Assembly (NCBI RefSeq): GCF_016461825.1
Contig: NZ_JAEMNU010000150.1
Coordinates: 28,843-92,842, forward strand
Length of the DNA stretch: 64,000 bases
Origin: Rugamonas violacea
Lineage (GTDB): Bacteria; Pseudomonadota; Gammaproteobacteria; Burkholderiales; Burkholderiaceae_D
Direction of reading: 5' to 3'
The number at the start of each line of letters is the position of its first letter. Position 1 is the first letter of the stretch. Of this stretch, positions 29,027-37,342 are shown piece by piece. The notes beneath the pieces are model-generated. The model was not told where the DNA came from and ran no database searches. It saw only the letters and a list, made by a program, of their open reading frames with translations. The translations under genes and the position numbers were made by a program.

Positions 29027-29087
29027 GGGCAAGCGACAGCGGCGCCTTCGAAAAATCCACATCCACCGACACATTGAAGAGGTAGTC

Positions 29088-30542
29088 ATGCTCAACCTGA
29101 AAGATCCAACGCTGTTGCGCCAGCAGTGCCATATCGACGGCAAGTGGTTCGACGCCGACGACGCGACGACGGTCGCGGTGACCAACCCGGCTACCGGCGC
29201 GACCATCGGCACGATTCCGCACATGGGCGCGGCCGAGACCAAACGCGCCATCGAGGCGGCCAACGCGGCCTGGCCGGCATGGCGTAAAAAATCGGCCAAG
29301 GAGCGCGCCACCATCCTGCGCAAGTGGAACGACCTGATGCTGGAAAACGCCGACGACCTGGCGCTGATCATGACCGCCGAGCAGGGCAAGCCGCTGGCCG
29401 AGGCCAAGGGCGAGATCGTCTACGCCGCCTCCTTCATCGAATGGTTCGCCGAAGAGGGCAAACGGGTCAGCGGCGACACCATGCAGTCGCCGTGGCCGGA
29501 CCGCCGCATCGTCGTCACCAAGGAGCCGATCGGCGTGTGTGCCGCCATCACGCCGTGGAACTTCCCCGCCGCGATGATCACCCGCAAGGTCGGCCCGGCG
29601 TTGGCCGCCGGCTGTCCGATCATCGTCAAGCCGGCCGAGCTGACACCGTTCTCGGCGCTGGCGCTGGCCGTGCTGGCCGAACGGGCCGGCATGCCGGCCG
29701 GCGTGTTCAACGTGGTCACCGGCTCGTCGCGCGCCATCGGCGGCGAAATGACCAGCAACCCCATCGTGCGCAAGCTGAGCTTCACCGGCTCGACCCAGGT
29801 GGGCCGCCTGCTGATGGAGCAGTGCGCGCCGACGATCAAGAAGCTGTCGCTGGAATTGGGCGGCAACGCGCCCTTCATCGTCTTCGACGACGCCGATCTG
29901 GACGCGGCGGTGGAAGGCGCCATCGCCTCCAAGTACCGCAACGCCGGCCAGACCTGCGTCTGCGCCAACCGCCTGTATGTGCAGGACGGCGTGTACGACG
30001 CCTTCGCCGCCAAGCTGGTGGCGGCGGTGGCCAAGCTGAAGGTCGGCGACGGCCAGGAACCGGGCGTGACGCAAGGCCCGCTGATCGAGGAGAAGGCGGT
30101 GCTGAAGGTAGAGGAGCACGTGGCCGACGCGCTGGCCAAGGGCGGTCGTCTGCTGGCCGGCGGCAAGCGCCACGCGCTGGGGCATAGCTTCTTCCAGCCG
30201 ACCATCGTCGCCGACGTCACCTCGGACATGCTGGTGGCGCGCGAGGAGACCTTCGGCCCGCTGGCGCCGCTGTTCCGCTTCAACACCGACGACGATGTGC
30301 TGGCCATGGCCAACGACACCGAGTTCGGCCTGGCGGCCTACTTCTACTCGCGCGACATCGGCCGCATCTGGCGCGTCGCGGAGGGGCTGGAGAGCGGCAT
30401 GGTGGGCGTGAACACGGGCTTGATCTCGAACGAGATCGCACCGTTCGGCGGCGTCAAGCAGTCGGGCCTGGGGCGCGAAGGCTCCAAGTACGGCATCGAA
30501 GACTACCTGGTCATCAAGTACATCTGCATGGGCGGCATCTAA
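29088..30542 (+). CDS. gabD: Succinate-semialdehyde dehydrogenase
   Basis: The 484-residue aldehyde dehydrogenase has ITPWNFPAAMITRKVGPALAAG, FTGSTQVGRLLM, catalytic Glu in LELGGNAPFIVF, catalytic Cys in NAGQTCVCANR and VGVNTGLISNEIAPFGG. This set is diagnostic of GabD. It oxidises succinate semialdehyde to succinate and completes the route from putrescine to the TCA cycle. The ATG at 29088 follows a GAAGAGG ribosome site. It is convergent with the second potI. Confidence 0.94.
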   Translation: MLNLKDPTLLRQQCHIDGKWFDADDATTVAVTNPATGATIGTIPHMGAAETKRAIEAANAAWPAWRKKSAKERATILRKWNDLMLENADDLALIMTAEQGKPLAEAKGEIVYAASFIEWFAEEGKRVSGDTMQSPWPDRRIVVTKEPIGVCAAITPWNFPAAMITRKVGPALAAGCPIIVKPAELTPFSALALAVLAERAGMPAGVFNVVTGSSRAIGGEMTSNPIVRKLSFTGSTQVGRLLMEQCAPTIKKLSLELGGNAPFIVFDDADLDAAVEGAIASKYRNAGQTCVCANRLYVQDGVYDAFAAKLVAAVAKLKVGDGQEPGVTQGPLIEEKAVLKVEEHVADALAKGGRLLAGGKRHALGHSFFQPTIVADVTSDMLVAREETFGPLAPLFRFNTDDDVLAMANDTEFGLAAYFYSRDIGRIWRVAEGLESGMVGVNTGLISNEIAPFGGVKQSGLGREGSKYGIEDYLVIKYICMGGI

Positions 30543-30579
30543 GCCAGCAGCGCGCCAGCGGGGTCAGCCCCCTCCCAGC

Positions 30580-30719
30580 GGGGTCAGTGCCGACATTCGG
30601 ACACAAGCTGAACAGTAGAACGGCGCTTTCACTGGTCTTACTGCTCAGGTCGTGTCCGAATGTCGGCACTGACCCCGGGGTTAAGGCTCAGGCCGTGTCC
30701 GAATGTCGGCACTGACCCC
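30580..30719. repeat. Dispersed inverted repeat, family 2, locus 2 (three arms)
   Basis: A forward arm (30580-30604) is followed by two copies of the complementary arm (30652-30676 and 30695-30719), each with GTGTCCGAATGTCGGCAC and a GGGGTCAG tip. The extra arm suggests a tandem step in spread. It lies between convergent gabD and the second potI. Confidence 0.83.
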
Positions 30720-30736
30720 GGGGTTAGACCCCGGGG

Positions 30737-31579
30737 TTACTCGGCTTTGGCGGCGGCTTGGACTTGCCGCTGGCGCAGGCGTTCGCCGCGCGCCAGCCAC
30801 AAACTCGATGCGATCACGGCTATCGTTACCGCCAAAATCGTCAGCGCGGCGACGGCGTTGACCCTCGGGTCGAGACCCAGCCGGGCACGCGAGAAGATCA
30901 CGATCGGCATCGTCGACGAGCCGGGACCGGACAGGAAGGCCGACAGCACCACGTCGTCCAGCGACAGGGTGAAGGTCAGCAGCCAGGCCGAGGCCAGCGC
31001 CTGCGTGATATTCGGCAGCGTCACCAGGAAGAACACCTGGTGCGGCTTGCAGCCCAGGTCCATCGCCGCCTCTTCCAGCGACTTGCTCATCTCCTGCAAA
31101 CGCGACTGCACCACCACCGCCGCGTAGGCCATGCCCAGCAAGGTGTGGCCGAGCCAGATGGTCAGCATGCCGCGCTCGGGGAAGCCGAACACCTTCTGCA
31201 CCGACACCAGCATCAACAGCAGCGACAGGCCGATGATCACTTCCGGCATCACCAGCGGCGCGCTGACCATGCCCGAAAACAGCGTGCGGCCGAAGAAGCG
31301 CTGGTAGCGATTCAGCGTGAACGCGGCGAAGGTGCCCAGCACCACCGAGGCGGTCGCCGTCAACACGGCGATTTTCAAAGACAGGCCGAAGCCGCTGATG
31401 ATCTCCGTGTCGTTCATCAGTTCGGCGTACCAGCGCAGCGAGAAGCCGCTCCACACCATGTCCTGCCGCGAGCTGTTGAACGAGAAAACGATCAACACCA
31501 GGATCGGCAGGTAGAGGAAGACATAGCCGAGCGACAGCCAGCCGCGCCCGAACCATCGTTGGATGAAGTTGCCGTTCAT
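30737..31579 (-). CDS. potI: Polyamine ABC transporter permease PotI, copy 2
   Basis: This 280-residue permease is the same as the one at 16284 except for a few residues near the C-terminus (SSLWLARGERLRQRQ against SSVWMARGERLRQKQ). DNA from about 30829 onward is nearly identical to copy 1, while the 3' end differs at many silent sites. The EAA loop and all six helices are intact, so it should be functional. The start overlaps potH copy 2 by 4 bases. No binding-protein gene accompanies this copy. Confidence 0.92.
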   Translation of the reverse strand: MNGNFIQRWFGRGWLSLGYVFLYLPILVLIVFSFNSSRQDMVWSGFSLRWYAELMNDTEIISGFGLSLKIAVLTATASVVLGTFAAFTLNRYQRFFGRTLFSGMVSAPLVMPEVIIGLSLLLMLVSVQKVFGFPERGMLTIWLGHTLLGMAYAAVVVQSRLQEMSKSLEEAAMDLGCKPHQVFFLVTLPNITQALASAWLLTFTLSLDDVVLSAFLSGPGSSTMPIVIFSRARLGLDPRVNAVAALTILAVTIAVIASSLWLARGERLRQRQVQAAAKAE

Positions 31580-32490
31580 GCGCGTGCCTCCTGTTCCGCC
31601 TTGTACTTGTTGAAGATCGCCATCGGCACCAGGATCAACAGGATCACCACCACCGTCACCGAGGAGGCCATCGGCCAGTCGTTATTGGTGAAGAACTCGT
31701 CCCACAGCACGTGGCCGATCATCAGCGTCTCCGGCCCGCCCAGCAGTTCCGGAATCACGTATTCGCCCACCGCCGGAATGAACACCAGCATCGAGCCGGC
31801 GATGATGCCGGACTTCGACAACGGCACGGTGATGCGCCAGAAGGTTTGCAGCGGCGTGGCGCCCAGGTCGGCGGCCGCTTCGAGGAAGCGCACGTCCATC
31901 TTCACCAGGTTGGCGTACAGCGGCAGGATCATGAAGGGCAGATAGGCGTAGGTCATGCCGATCACCAGCGAGAACGGGGTGTTCATCATGTGCAGCGGTT
32001 CGCCGATGACGCCGACGCTGATCAGCAGGTGGTTGAGCAGGCCATTGTTGGCCAGGATGCCCTTCCAGGCGTAGATGCGCAGCAGGAAGGAGGTCCAGAA
32101 CGGCAGCATCACCATCATCATCAGCACCGGGCGGATGGTCGGCCGCGCCCGCGCCATGAAGTAGGCGAAGGGGTAGCCGATGGTCAGGCACAGCACGGTG
32201 GTGATGGCGGCGTACTTGAGGGAACTCAGGTAGGTCAGCACATACAGGTCGTCCTGCAAGATGAACAGGTAGTTGGCGATCTTGATCTTGAAGGTGATGA
32301 CGCCGTCGACCAGGGTCATCAAGGTGCCGAAGGGATTGCCGCCGGCGTCGGGCTCGGTGAAGCTGATGCGGGCGACGATCAGGAAGGGCACCAGGAAGGC
32401 GCAGGCCAGCCAAACGAAGGGCACGGCGATCACCAGCCGGCGGCCGGTGAGCCAACGCGCCGTCAGCAGCGAGGTGAGGAAGTTCTTCAT
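31576..32490 (-). CDS. potH: Polyamine ABC transporter permease PotH, copy 2
   Basis: The 304-residue permease is identical to copy 1 over most of its length and differs mainly in the first 60 residues (MKNFLTSLLTARWLTGRRL; FLIVARISFTEPDAGG). Near-identity in DNA ends at about 32220, and the region encoding the N-terminus differs at many positions. All helices and the EAA loop are kept. It should pair with PotI copy 2 and could also exchange with the first set. Confidence 0.92.
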   Translation of the reverse strand: MKNFLTSLLTARWLTGRRLVIAVPFVWLACAFLVPFLIVARISFTEPDAGGNPFGTLMTLVDGVITFKIKIANYLFILQDDLYVLTYLSSLKYAAITTVLCLTIGYPFAYFMARARPTIRPVLMMMVMLPFWTSFLLRIYAWKGILANNGLLNHLLISVGVIGEPLHMMNTPFSLVIGMTYAYLPFMILPLYANLVKMDVRFLEAAADLGATPLQTFWRITVPLSKSGIIAGSMLVFIPAVGEYVIPELLGGPETLMIGHVLWDEFFTNNDWPMASSVTVVVILLILVPMAIFNKYKAEQEARA

Positions 32491-32503
32491 GCGCTCCCCC
32501 GGC

Positions 32504-33658
32504 TTAGCTGGTCAGCACGACGACGTCGGCGCCGTCCCACCAGGCGAACACGCGCTGGTCGCGGCGCAGGCGGCTGTCGTCGTGGCGCTGGGCGTTGGTG
32601 CGCGCGACCTTGAGGTCGATGCCGCTGTCGAGGCGCACGTGGTAGTGAGTCTCGTTGCCGAAGTAGGCCAGCGCGGTGATGGTGCCGGCGGCGCAGTTGT
32701 AGCCATGTTCGGCGGCGCTGGCGCGCTGCTCGACGGTCGGCTGGTCCGGCTGGATGCAGATTTTCTCGGGGCGCACGGCGACCGAGACTTCCATGCCCTC
32801 GGTGCCGGTGATGCCGTGCGGGATGAAGTGGCGCGTCTCCGGCGTTTCGACGACGACGTGGTCCGGCTCGTCGACCACGACGCGACCGTTGAACAAGTTG
32901 ACGCTGCCGATGAAGTCGGCGACGAAGCGGCAGTTGGGCGTCTCGTAGATCTCGCCCGGCGCGCCGACCTGCAGGATGCGGCCTTCGCTCATCACGGCGA
33001 TGCGGGTGGCCATGCTCATCGCCTCGTCCTGGTCGTGGGTGACCATCACGCAGGTCACGCCGACCTGTTCGATGATGTTGACCAGCTCCATCTGGGTGCG
33101 CTCGCGCAGCTTTTTGTCGAGCGCGCCGAGCGGCTCGTCGAGCAGCAGCAACTGCGGCCGCTTGGCCAGGCTGCGCGCCAGCGCGACGCGCTGCTGCTGG
33201 CCGCCGGACAGCTGGTGCGGCTTGCGCTTGGCGTAGGCGCCCAGCTGCACCAGGGCCAGCATCTTGTCGACGCGGGCGGCGATGTCGTCCTTGGGCAGGC
33301 CGTCGCGGCGCAGGCCGAAGGCGATGTTGTCCCACACCGACAGGTGCGGGAACAGGGCGTAGGACTGGAACATCATGTTGATCGGCCGCTGGTAGGACGG
33401 CACGTTGACGATGTTCTGCCCGGCCAGCACGATCTGCCCTTCGGTCGGTGTTTCGAAGCCGGCCAGCATGCGCAGCAAGGTCGACTTGCCGCAACCTGAG
33501 CTGCCCAGCAGGGCGAAGATTTCGCCCTTGTTGATGGCGACCGACACGTCGTTCACGGCGCGCACGCCGTCGAAGTCCTTGACCAGGTTGCGGATCAGGA
33601 GGAAGGGCTGGCCGGTGTCAGCTGAGGCGGCGGCGGTGGCGGGACGGGCAGTCGTCAT
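32504..33658 (-). CDS. potG: Polyamine ABC transporter ATP-binding protein PotG, copy 2
   Basis: The 384-residue ATPase keeps Walker A (SSGCGKSTLLRML), signature LSGGQQQRVALAR, Walker B and switch His. It differs from copy 1 at many places in the N-terminus (MTTARPATAAAS) and the regulatory C-terminal domain. The ATG at 33658 is chosen by alignment with copy 1, and no good ribosome site is seen. In copy 1 potF precedes potG, whereas here potF is absent and only repeat DNA and a puuA fragment lie upstream. Confidence 0.9.
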   Translation of the reverse strand: MTTARPATAAASADTGQPFLLIRNLVKDFDGVRAVNDVSVAINKGEIFALLGSSGCGKSTLLRMLAGFETPTEGQIVLAGQNIVNVPSYQRPINMMFQSYALFPHLSVWDNIAFGLRRDGLPKDDIAARVDKMLALVQLGAYAKRKPHQLSGGQQQRVALARSLAKRPQLLLLDEPLGALDKKLRERTQMELVNIIEQVGVTCVMVTHDQDEAMSMATRIAVMSEGRILQVGAPGEIYETPNCRFVADFIGSVNLFNGRVVVDEPDHVVVETPETRHFIPHGITGTEGMEVSVAVRPEKICIQPDQPTVEQRASAAEHGYNCAAGTITALAYFGNETHYHVRLDSGIDLKVARTNAQRHDDSRLRRDQRVFAWWDGADVVVLTS

Positions 33659-33792
33659 CGTGGTTGAATTTGAATTGTATAGAAATTGACAATTGAAGGC
33701 GGAGCGGAAGCGCCGTCGTCGAAGAGCGTGATTATAGATGTAGTCGCCGCCGCCGGGACCGGGGGCTAACTCGGAGCTGCCGGGCGTGCTGG

Positions 33793-33858
33793 CGCACCCC
33801 AGCGGCAAAGTGCCAGGGTCAGACCCGCTGGGTCTGACCCTAGATCTCGCCGCTGGGT
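33793..33858. repeat. Dispersed nested palindrome, family 1, copy 7
   Basis: The core AGGGTCAGACCC and its complement lie at 33815-33841, with outer arms ACCCCAGCGGCAAAG and CTCGCCGCTGGGTTT. It lies downstream of the puuA remnant. Confidence 0.83.
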
Positions 33859-33904
33859 TTGGATGGCGCCGCCGGTCTTGCCATGCTTCGACCAATCTCT
33901 CCGC

Positions 33905-34159
33905 TCACGCGTGCAGCAGCGGGTGCTCGAGGTCTTGGATGGCGGCGTAGACGTCGATGATGCGGTTCTCGACGCGCCGCTCCTGCGCGCCCGACTCGGG
34001 GATACGCATGCCGCGGTCCCGGGGGAACTTGCCACGCGGCAGGATCTTGCGGCGCGCCACGTCCGTCAGGTCGGGCACCAAGCATTCAACCTCGCTGCCG
34101 CGCTGCCCGTTGAGCCGGCAGTCCATATCGGTGTCGGTGAAATTCTCGCGGATGGCCAT
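33905..34159 (-). pseudogene. Internally deleted puuA remnant (84 codons)
   Basis: The reading frame MAIRENFTDTDMD... matches the first 50 or so residues of PuuA at 22357 (CLVPDLTDVARRKILPRGKF). It then jumps to the distant segment RIPESGAQERRVENRI, then to IDVYAAIQDLEH, and ends with PLLHA, the last residues of PuuA. About 80 percent of the gene is gone, including the metal and ATP sites, yet the frame is kept. Each jump coincides with a short sequence present at both ends in the full gene. It cannot be an active ligase. It marks the second potGHI locus as a decayed copy of the first. Confidence 0.85.
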
Positions 34160-34239
34160 TGCACTCTCGACGGTCATGACCGCGCGATCGACGGGCTAAT
34201 TTGGCATAGTCCCAAACAGATAACGATGGTCCGCCGCCG

Positions 34240-34488
34240 TCACTTCTGCGCCGTGGCCTGGGCCGGCAACTGGATGACGATGGGCGCCGGCGACGAATAG
34301 GCGAACGCCTTGGGGACGGCATTGTTGAGCACGAAGGTCATCACCGTGATCGCCACGGCCGACATGGCGATGGCCGTGCCGACGATCCACTTGACCAGTT
34401 CGGCCGTGGCTTTATGCATAGAGGCGTCCAGTTTCGCTTCCAGCGCGCCCATCCGGGCTTCGAGCAATTCTTTCGATACGGGTTCCAT
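34240..34488 (-). CDS. Small membrane-anchored coiled-coil protein of unknown function
   Basis: The 82-residue protein begins with a charged amphipathic stretch (SKELLEARMGALEAKLDASMHKATAEL) likely to form a coiled coil. One hydrophobic helix follows (WIVGTAIAMSAVAITVMTFVLNN), then a Pro/Ala-rich tail. GGAG stands 6 bases before the ATG at 34488, while the ATG at 34494 is too close to it. The layout resembles DUF1640-like small membrane proteins, but I do not recognise a named family. It lies between the puuA remnant and nasA. Confidence 0.6.
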   Translation of the reverse strand: MEPVSKELLEARMGALEAKLDASMHKATAELVKWIVGTAIAMSAVAITVMTFVLNNAVPKAFAYSSPAPIVIQLPAQATAQK

Positions 34489-34608
34489 CGCCATCTCCGT
34501 CGCCGCCCTGATTGGAAGGATGGGGATAGTTTACACCCGACGAAGAAAAACGCGGCACGCCGGCCGCCGTTTTTGCGGCGGCACAAGGCGGTCCCCTGTC
34601 CCCAAGAA

Positions 34609-37329
34609 TCAGGAAGCGGCCTCGGCCAGCGTTTCGACCAGCAGCATCTTGATCTCCGGCACGCAGGAGCCGCAGTTGCCGCCGGCCTTCACACAGGCCG
34701 TCACCTGCGCCACGCTGCTCAGATCCTGGCTGCGGATGGCCTCGCAGATGGTGTTGCGGCCGACGCCGAAGCAGGAGCAGACGGTCGGCCCGGCGTCGGC
34801 GCCTTTCTCCACCGGCTGCCCGACCAGCAGGCCGACGCGGTCGATTTCGCTCAGCCGCTCCTTGCCGAACAGGCTGGCCAGCCAGGCGCGCGAGGGCATG
34901 TCCTGGCGCGGCGAGACGAAGACGCACTGGTCGATGCGGTCCTGGTTCAAATGCACGGCGCGGTAGACGCCGGCGCTGCGGTCCTCGTATTCGAGCCAGT
35001 CGGCGTCCTCGCTGTCGACGCCGAGCAGTGCGCGCGCCCAGGCGCCGAAATCGCCGATGGTGTTGCGGCCGGCCAGTTCGTAACGGGCGAAGTCGCGGCC
35101 CTGGATGCGCGTCCAATGCGCAACCGCGTCCAGCCCCAGCTCCTTGCGGCTGAGGATGAAGCCGTGCCAGGAGACGCGGAACTGCTCGACCCGCACCGGC
35201 GTGTGCTTGAACTCCGGTTCGCCCGAGACCGGGTCGACCACCGGGTTGACCAGCGCGCCGACGCGCGCGTCCGAGGCGCTCTGGCCCGACCAGTGGATGG
35301 GAATGAACACGCTGCCACGGGCGATGCCGCCGCCGTGCTGCACGCGCGCCACCATGGCGCCCCACTTGGTGCTGACGCGCGCCAGCTCGCCCTCGCGCAC
35401 GCCGTGCAGCAGCGCGTCCTGCGGGTGCATGTCGACGAAGGACTCGGCGACGTGGTCGGCCAGCTTGGCCGACTTGCCGGTGCGCGTCATGGTGTGCCAC
35501 TGGTCGCGCACGCGGCCGGTGTTGAGGGCCAGCGGGAACTCCTCGCACACCGGGTTGACCGGCGCGCGCGGCGCGGTGGCGATGAAGCGCGCCTTGCCGT
35601 CGGCGTGGGCGAAGCGGCCGTCGCCGAACAGGCGCGCGCTGCTCGCCACCTTGCCGTCGGCCAGGCGCACGGCCGGCCACTGCACCGGCTCCAGGCCGTC
35701 GTATTCATTGGGCGTGAGCGCGGCCAGCGCGCCGATGTTGAAGACCCGCGCCACCTCGCCGGCATCGCTGCCGTTGCGATGGGCGCTGAGGCGGGCGTGC
35801 TCGTCGAAGACGGCATGCACGCCGTCGAAGTCGAAGCCGGGGTAGCCCATGCGCTGGGCGAACTGGCAAAGAATTCGCCAATCGGCGCGCGCCTCGCCGG
35901 GCGCCGGCAGGAAGGCGCGCTGGCGCGAGATGCGCCGCTCGGAGTTGGTGACGGTGCCGTCCTTCTCGCCCCAGCCCAGGGCCGGCAGCAGCAGGTGGGC
36001 GTAGTCGTTGGTGTCGGTGTTCTGCACGATGTCCGACACCACCACCAGCTGGCACTTGGCCAGCGCGCGCTTGATCTGGTCGGCGTCCGGCATGCTGACC
36101 ACCGGATTGGTGGCGATGATCCACACCGCCTTGACGGTTCCCGCCTCGATCGCCTTGAACAGCTCGACCGCCTTGTGGCCGCCATGGTCGGCGATGCGCG
36201 GCGAGTCCCAGAAGGTTTGCACCAGCTCGCGGTGGAGCGGCTGCTCCAGGTCCATGTGGGCGGCCAGCATATTGGCCAGGCCGCCGACCTCGCGGCCGCC
36301 CATGGCGTTGGGCTGGCCGGTGATGGAAAACGGTCCCATGCCGGGCCGGCCGATGCGCCCGCCGATCAGGTGGCAGTTGATGATGCTGTTGGCCTTGTCG
36401 GTGCCGGCCGAGGATTGGTTGACGCCCTGCGAGAAAGCGGTGATGACCTTGGCGGTGGCGGCGAAGGCTTCATAAAACTCCATCAGCGCGGCCGGGTCGA
36501 GGCGGCAGATCCTGGCCACTTCGAGCGGATCGGCACATTCGACGGCGGCGGTGGCCAGCGCCGACTCCAGGCCGCGCGTGTGGGCGGCGATGAAGTCGGG
36601 CGCCACCGCGCCGATGCGCGCCAAGTAGCTGAGCAGGCCGTTGAACAGCCAGACGTCGGTGCCCGGCTTGATCGGCAGGTGCAGGTCGGCCAGCTCGCAG
36701 GTGGCGGTGCGGCGCGGGTCGACGACGACGATCTTCAAGTCGGGCCGGGCCTCCTTGGCGCGGGCGATGCGCTGGAACAGGATGGGATGGCACCAGGCGG
36801 TGTTGGAGCCGACCAGCACCACCATGTCGGCCAGTTCCAGGTCCTCGTAGCAGACCGGCACCAGGTCCTCGCCGAAGGCGCGCTTGTGGCCGGCCACGGC
36901 GGACGACATGCACAGGCGCGAGTTGGTGTCGATGTTGGCGCTGCCGACGTAGCCCTTCATCAGCTTGTTGGCGATGTAGTAGTCCTCGGTCAGCAACTGG
37001 CCGGAGACGTACAGCGCCACCGCGTCCGGGCCATGCTCGGCGATGATGGCCCGCCACTCATCGGCCACCTTGTCGAGGGCGGCGTCCCAGCTGATACGGC
37101 GCAGGCCATCCTCGCCGCGCAGCTGCGGGTACAGCAGCCGCCCGTCCAGCCCCACCGTCTCGCCCAGCGCCGAGCCCTTGACGCAGAGCTTGCCCTTGTT
37201 GGCTGCATGGCCGGCGTCGCCGGCGATTTCGACCGAGCCGTCACCCTTGGGCGTGGCCTTGACGCCGCAGCCGACGCCGCAGTAGGGACAGGTGGTGCGG
37301 ACCGACAGGTGGGTTTGGGACAGGTTCAC
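34609..37329 (-). CDS. nasA: Assimilatory nitrate reductase, molybdopterin catalytic subunit
   Basis: The 906-residue cytoplasmic enzyme reduces nitrate to nitrite. The N-terminus carries the [4Fe-4S] motif CPYCGVGCGVK (Cys 14, 17, 21, then Cys near 49 in GKLCVKGS). The molybdenum-cofactor domains follow (SSAVAGHKRAFGED, GSNTAWCHPILFQRI, QSSAGTDKANSIINCHLIGGRIG). The molybdopterin-binding C-terminal domain has RDQWHTMTRTGKS. The final 70 residues form a BFD-like [2Fe-2S] domain (CSCFGVGRNTIC...CGSC), as in Klebsiella-type NasA. There is no twin-arginine signal. It is the last gene of the narK-nirBD unit, 13 bases after the FAD reductase. Confidence 0.94.
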   Translation of the reverse strand: MNLSQTHLSVRTTCPYCGVGCGVKATPKGDGSVEIAGDAGHAANKGKLCVKGSALGETVGLDGRLLYPQLRGEDGLRRISWDAALDKVADEWRAIIAEHGPDAVALYVSGQLLTEDYYIANKLMKGYVGSANIDTNSRLCMSSAVAGHKRAFGEDLVPVCYEDLELADMVVLVGSNTAWCHPILFQRIARAKEARPDLKIVVVDPRRTATCELADLHLPIKPGTDVWLFNGLLSYLARIGAVAPDFIAAHTRGLESALATAAVECADPLEVARICRLDPAALMEFYEAFAATAKVITAFSQGVNQSSAGTDKANSIINCHLIGGRIGRPGMGPFSITGQPNAMGGREVGGLANMLAAHMDLEQPLHRELVQTFWDSPRIADHGGHKAVELFKAIEAGTVKAVWIIATNPVVSMPDADQIKRALAKCQLVVVSDIVQNTDTNDYAHLLLPALGWGEKDGTVTNSERRISRQRAFLPAPGEARADWRILCQFAQRMGYPGFDFDGVHAVFDEHARLSAHRNGSDAGEVARVFNIGALAALTPNEYDGLEPVQWPAVRLADGKVASSARLFGDGRFAHADGKARFIATAPRAPVNPVCEEFPLALNTGRVRDQWHTMTRTGKSAKLADHVAESFVDMHPQDALLHGVREGELARVSTKWGAMVARVQHGGGIARGSVFIPIHWSGQSASDARVGALVNPVVDPVSGEPEFKHTPVRVEQFRVSWHGFILSRKELGLDAVAHWTRIQGRDFARYELAGRNTIGDFGAWARALLGVDSEDADWLEYEDRSAGVYRAVHLNQDRIDQCVFVSPRQDMPSRAWLASLFGKERLSEIDRVGLLVGQPVEKGADAGPTVCSCFGVGRNTICEAIRSQDLSSVAQVTACVKAGGNCGSCVPEIKMLLVETLAEAAS

Positions 37330-37342
37330 GATGGATTCCAGA

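Noticed and set aside
27540..30185. An 881-codon frame antisense to gabT and gabD
   Set aside because: It runs through two real genes and a palindromic repeat and has no recognisable domain.
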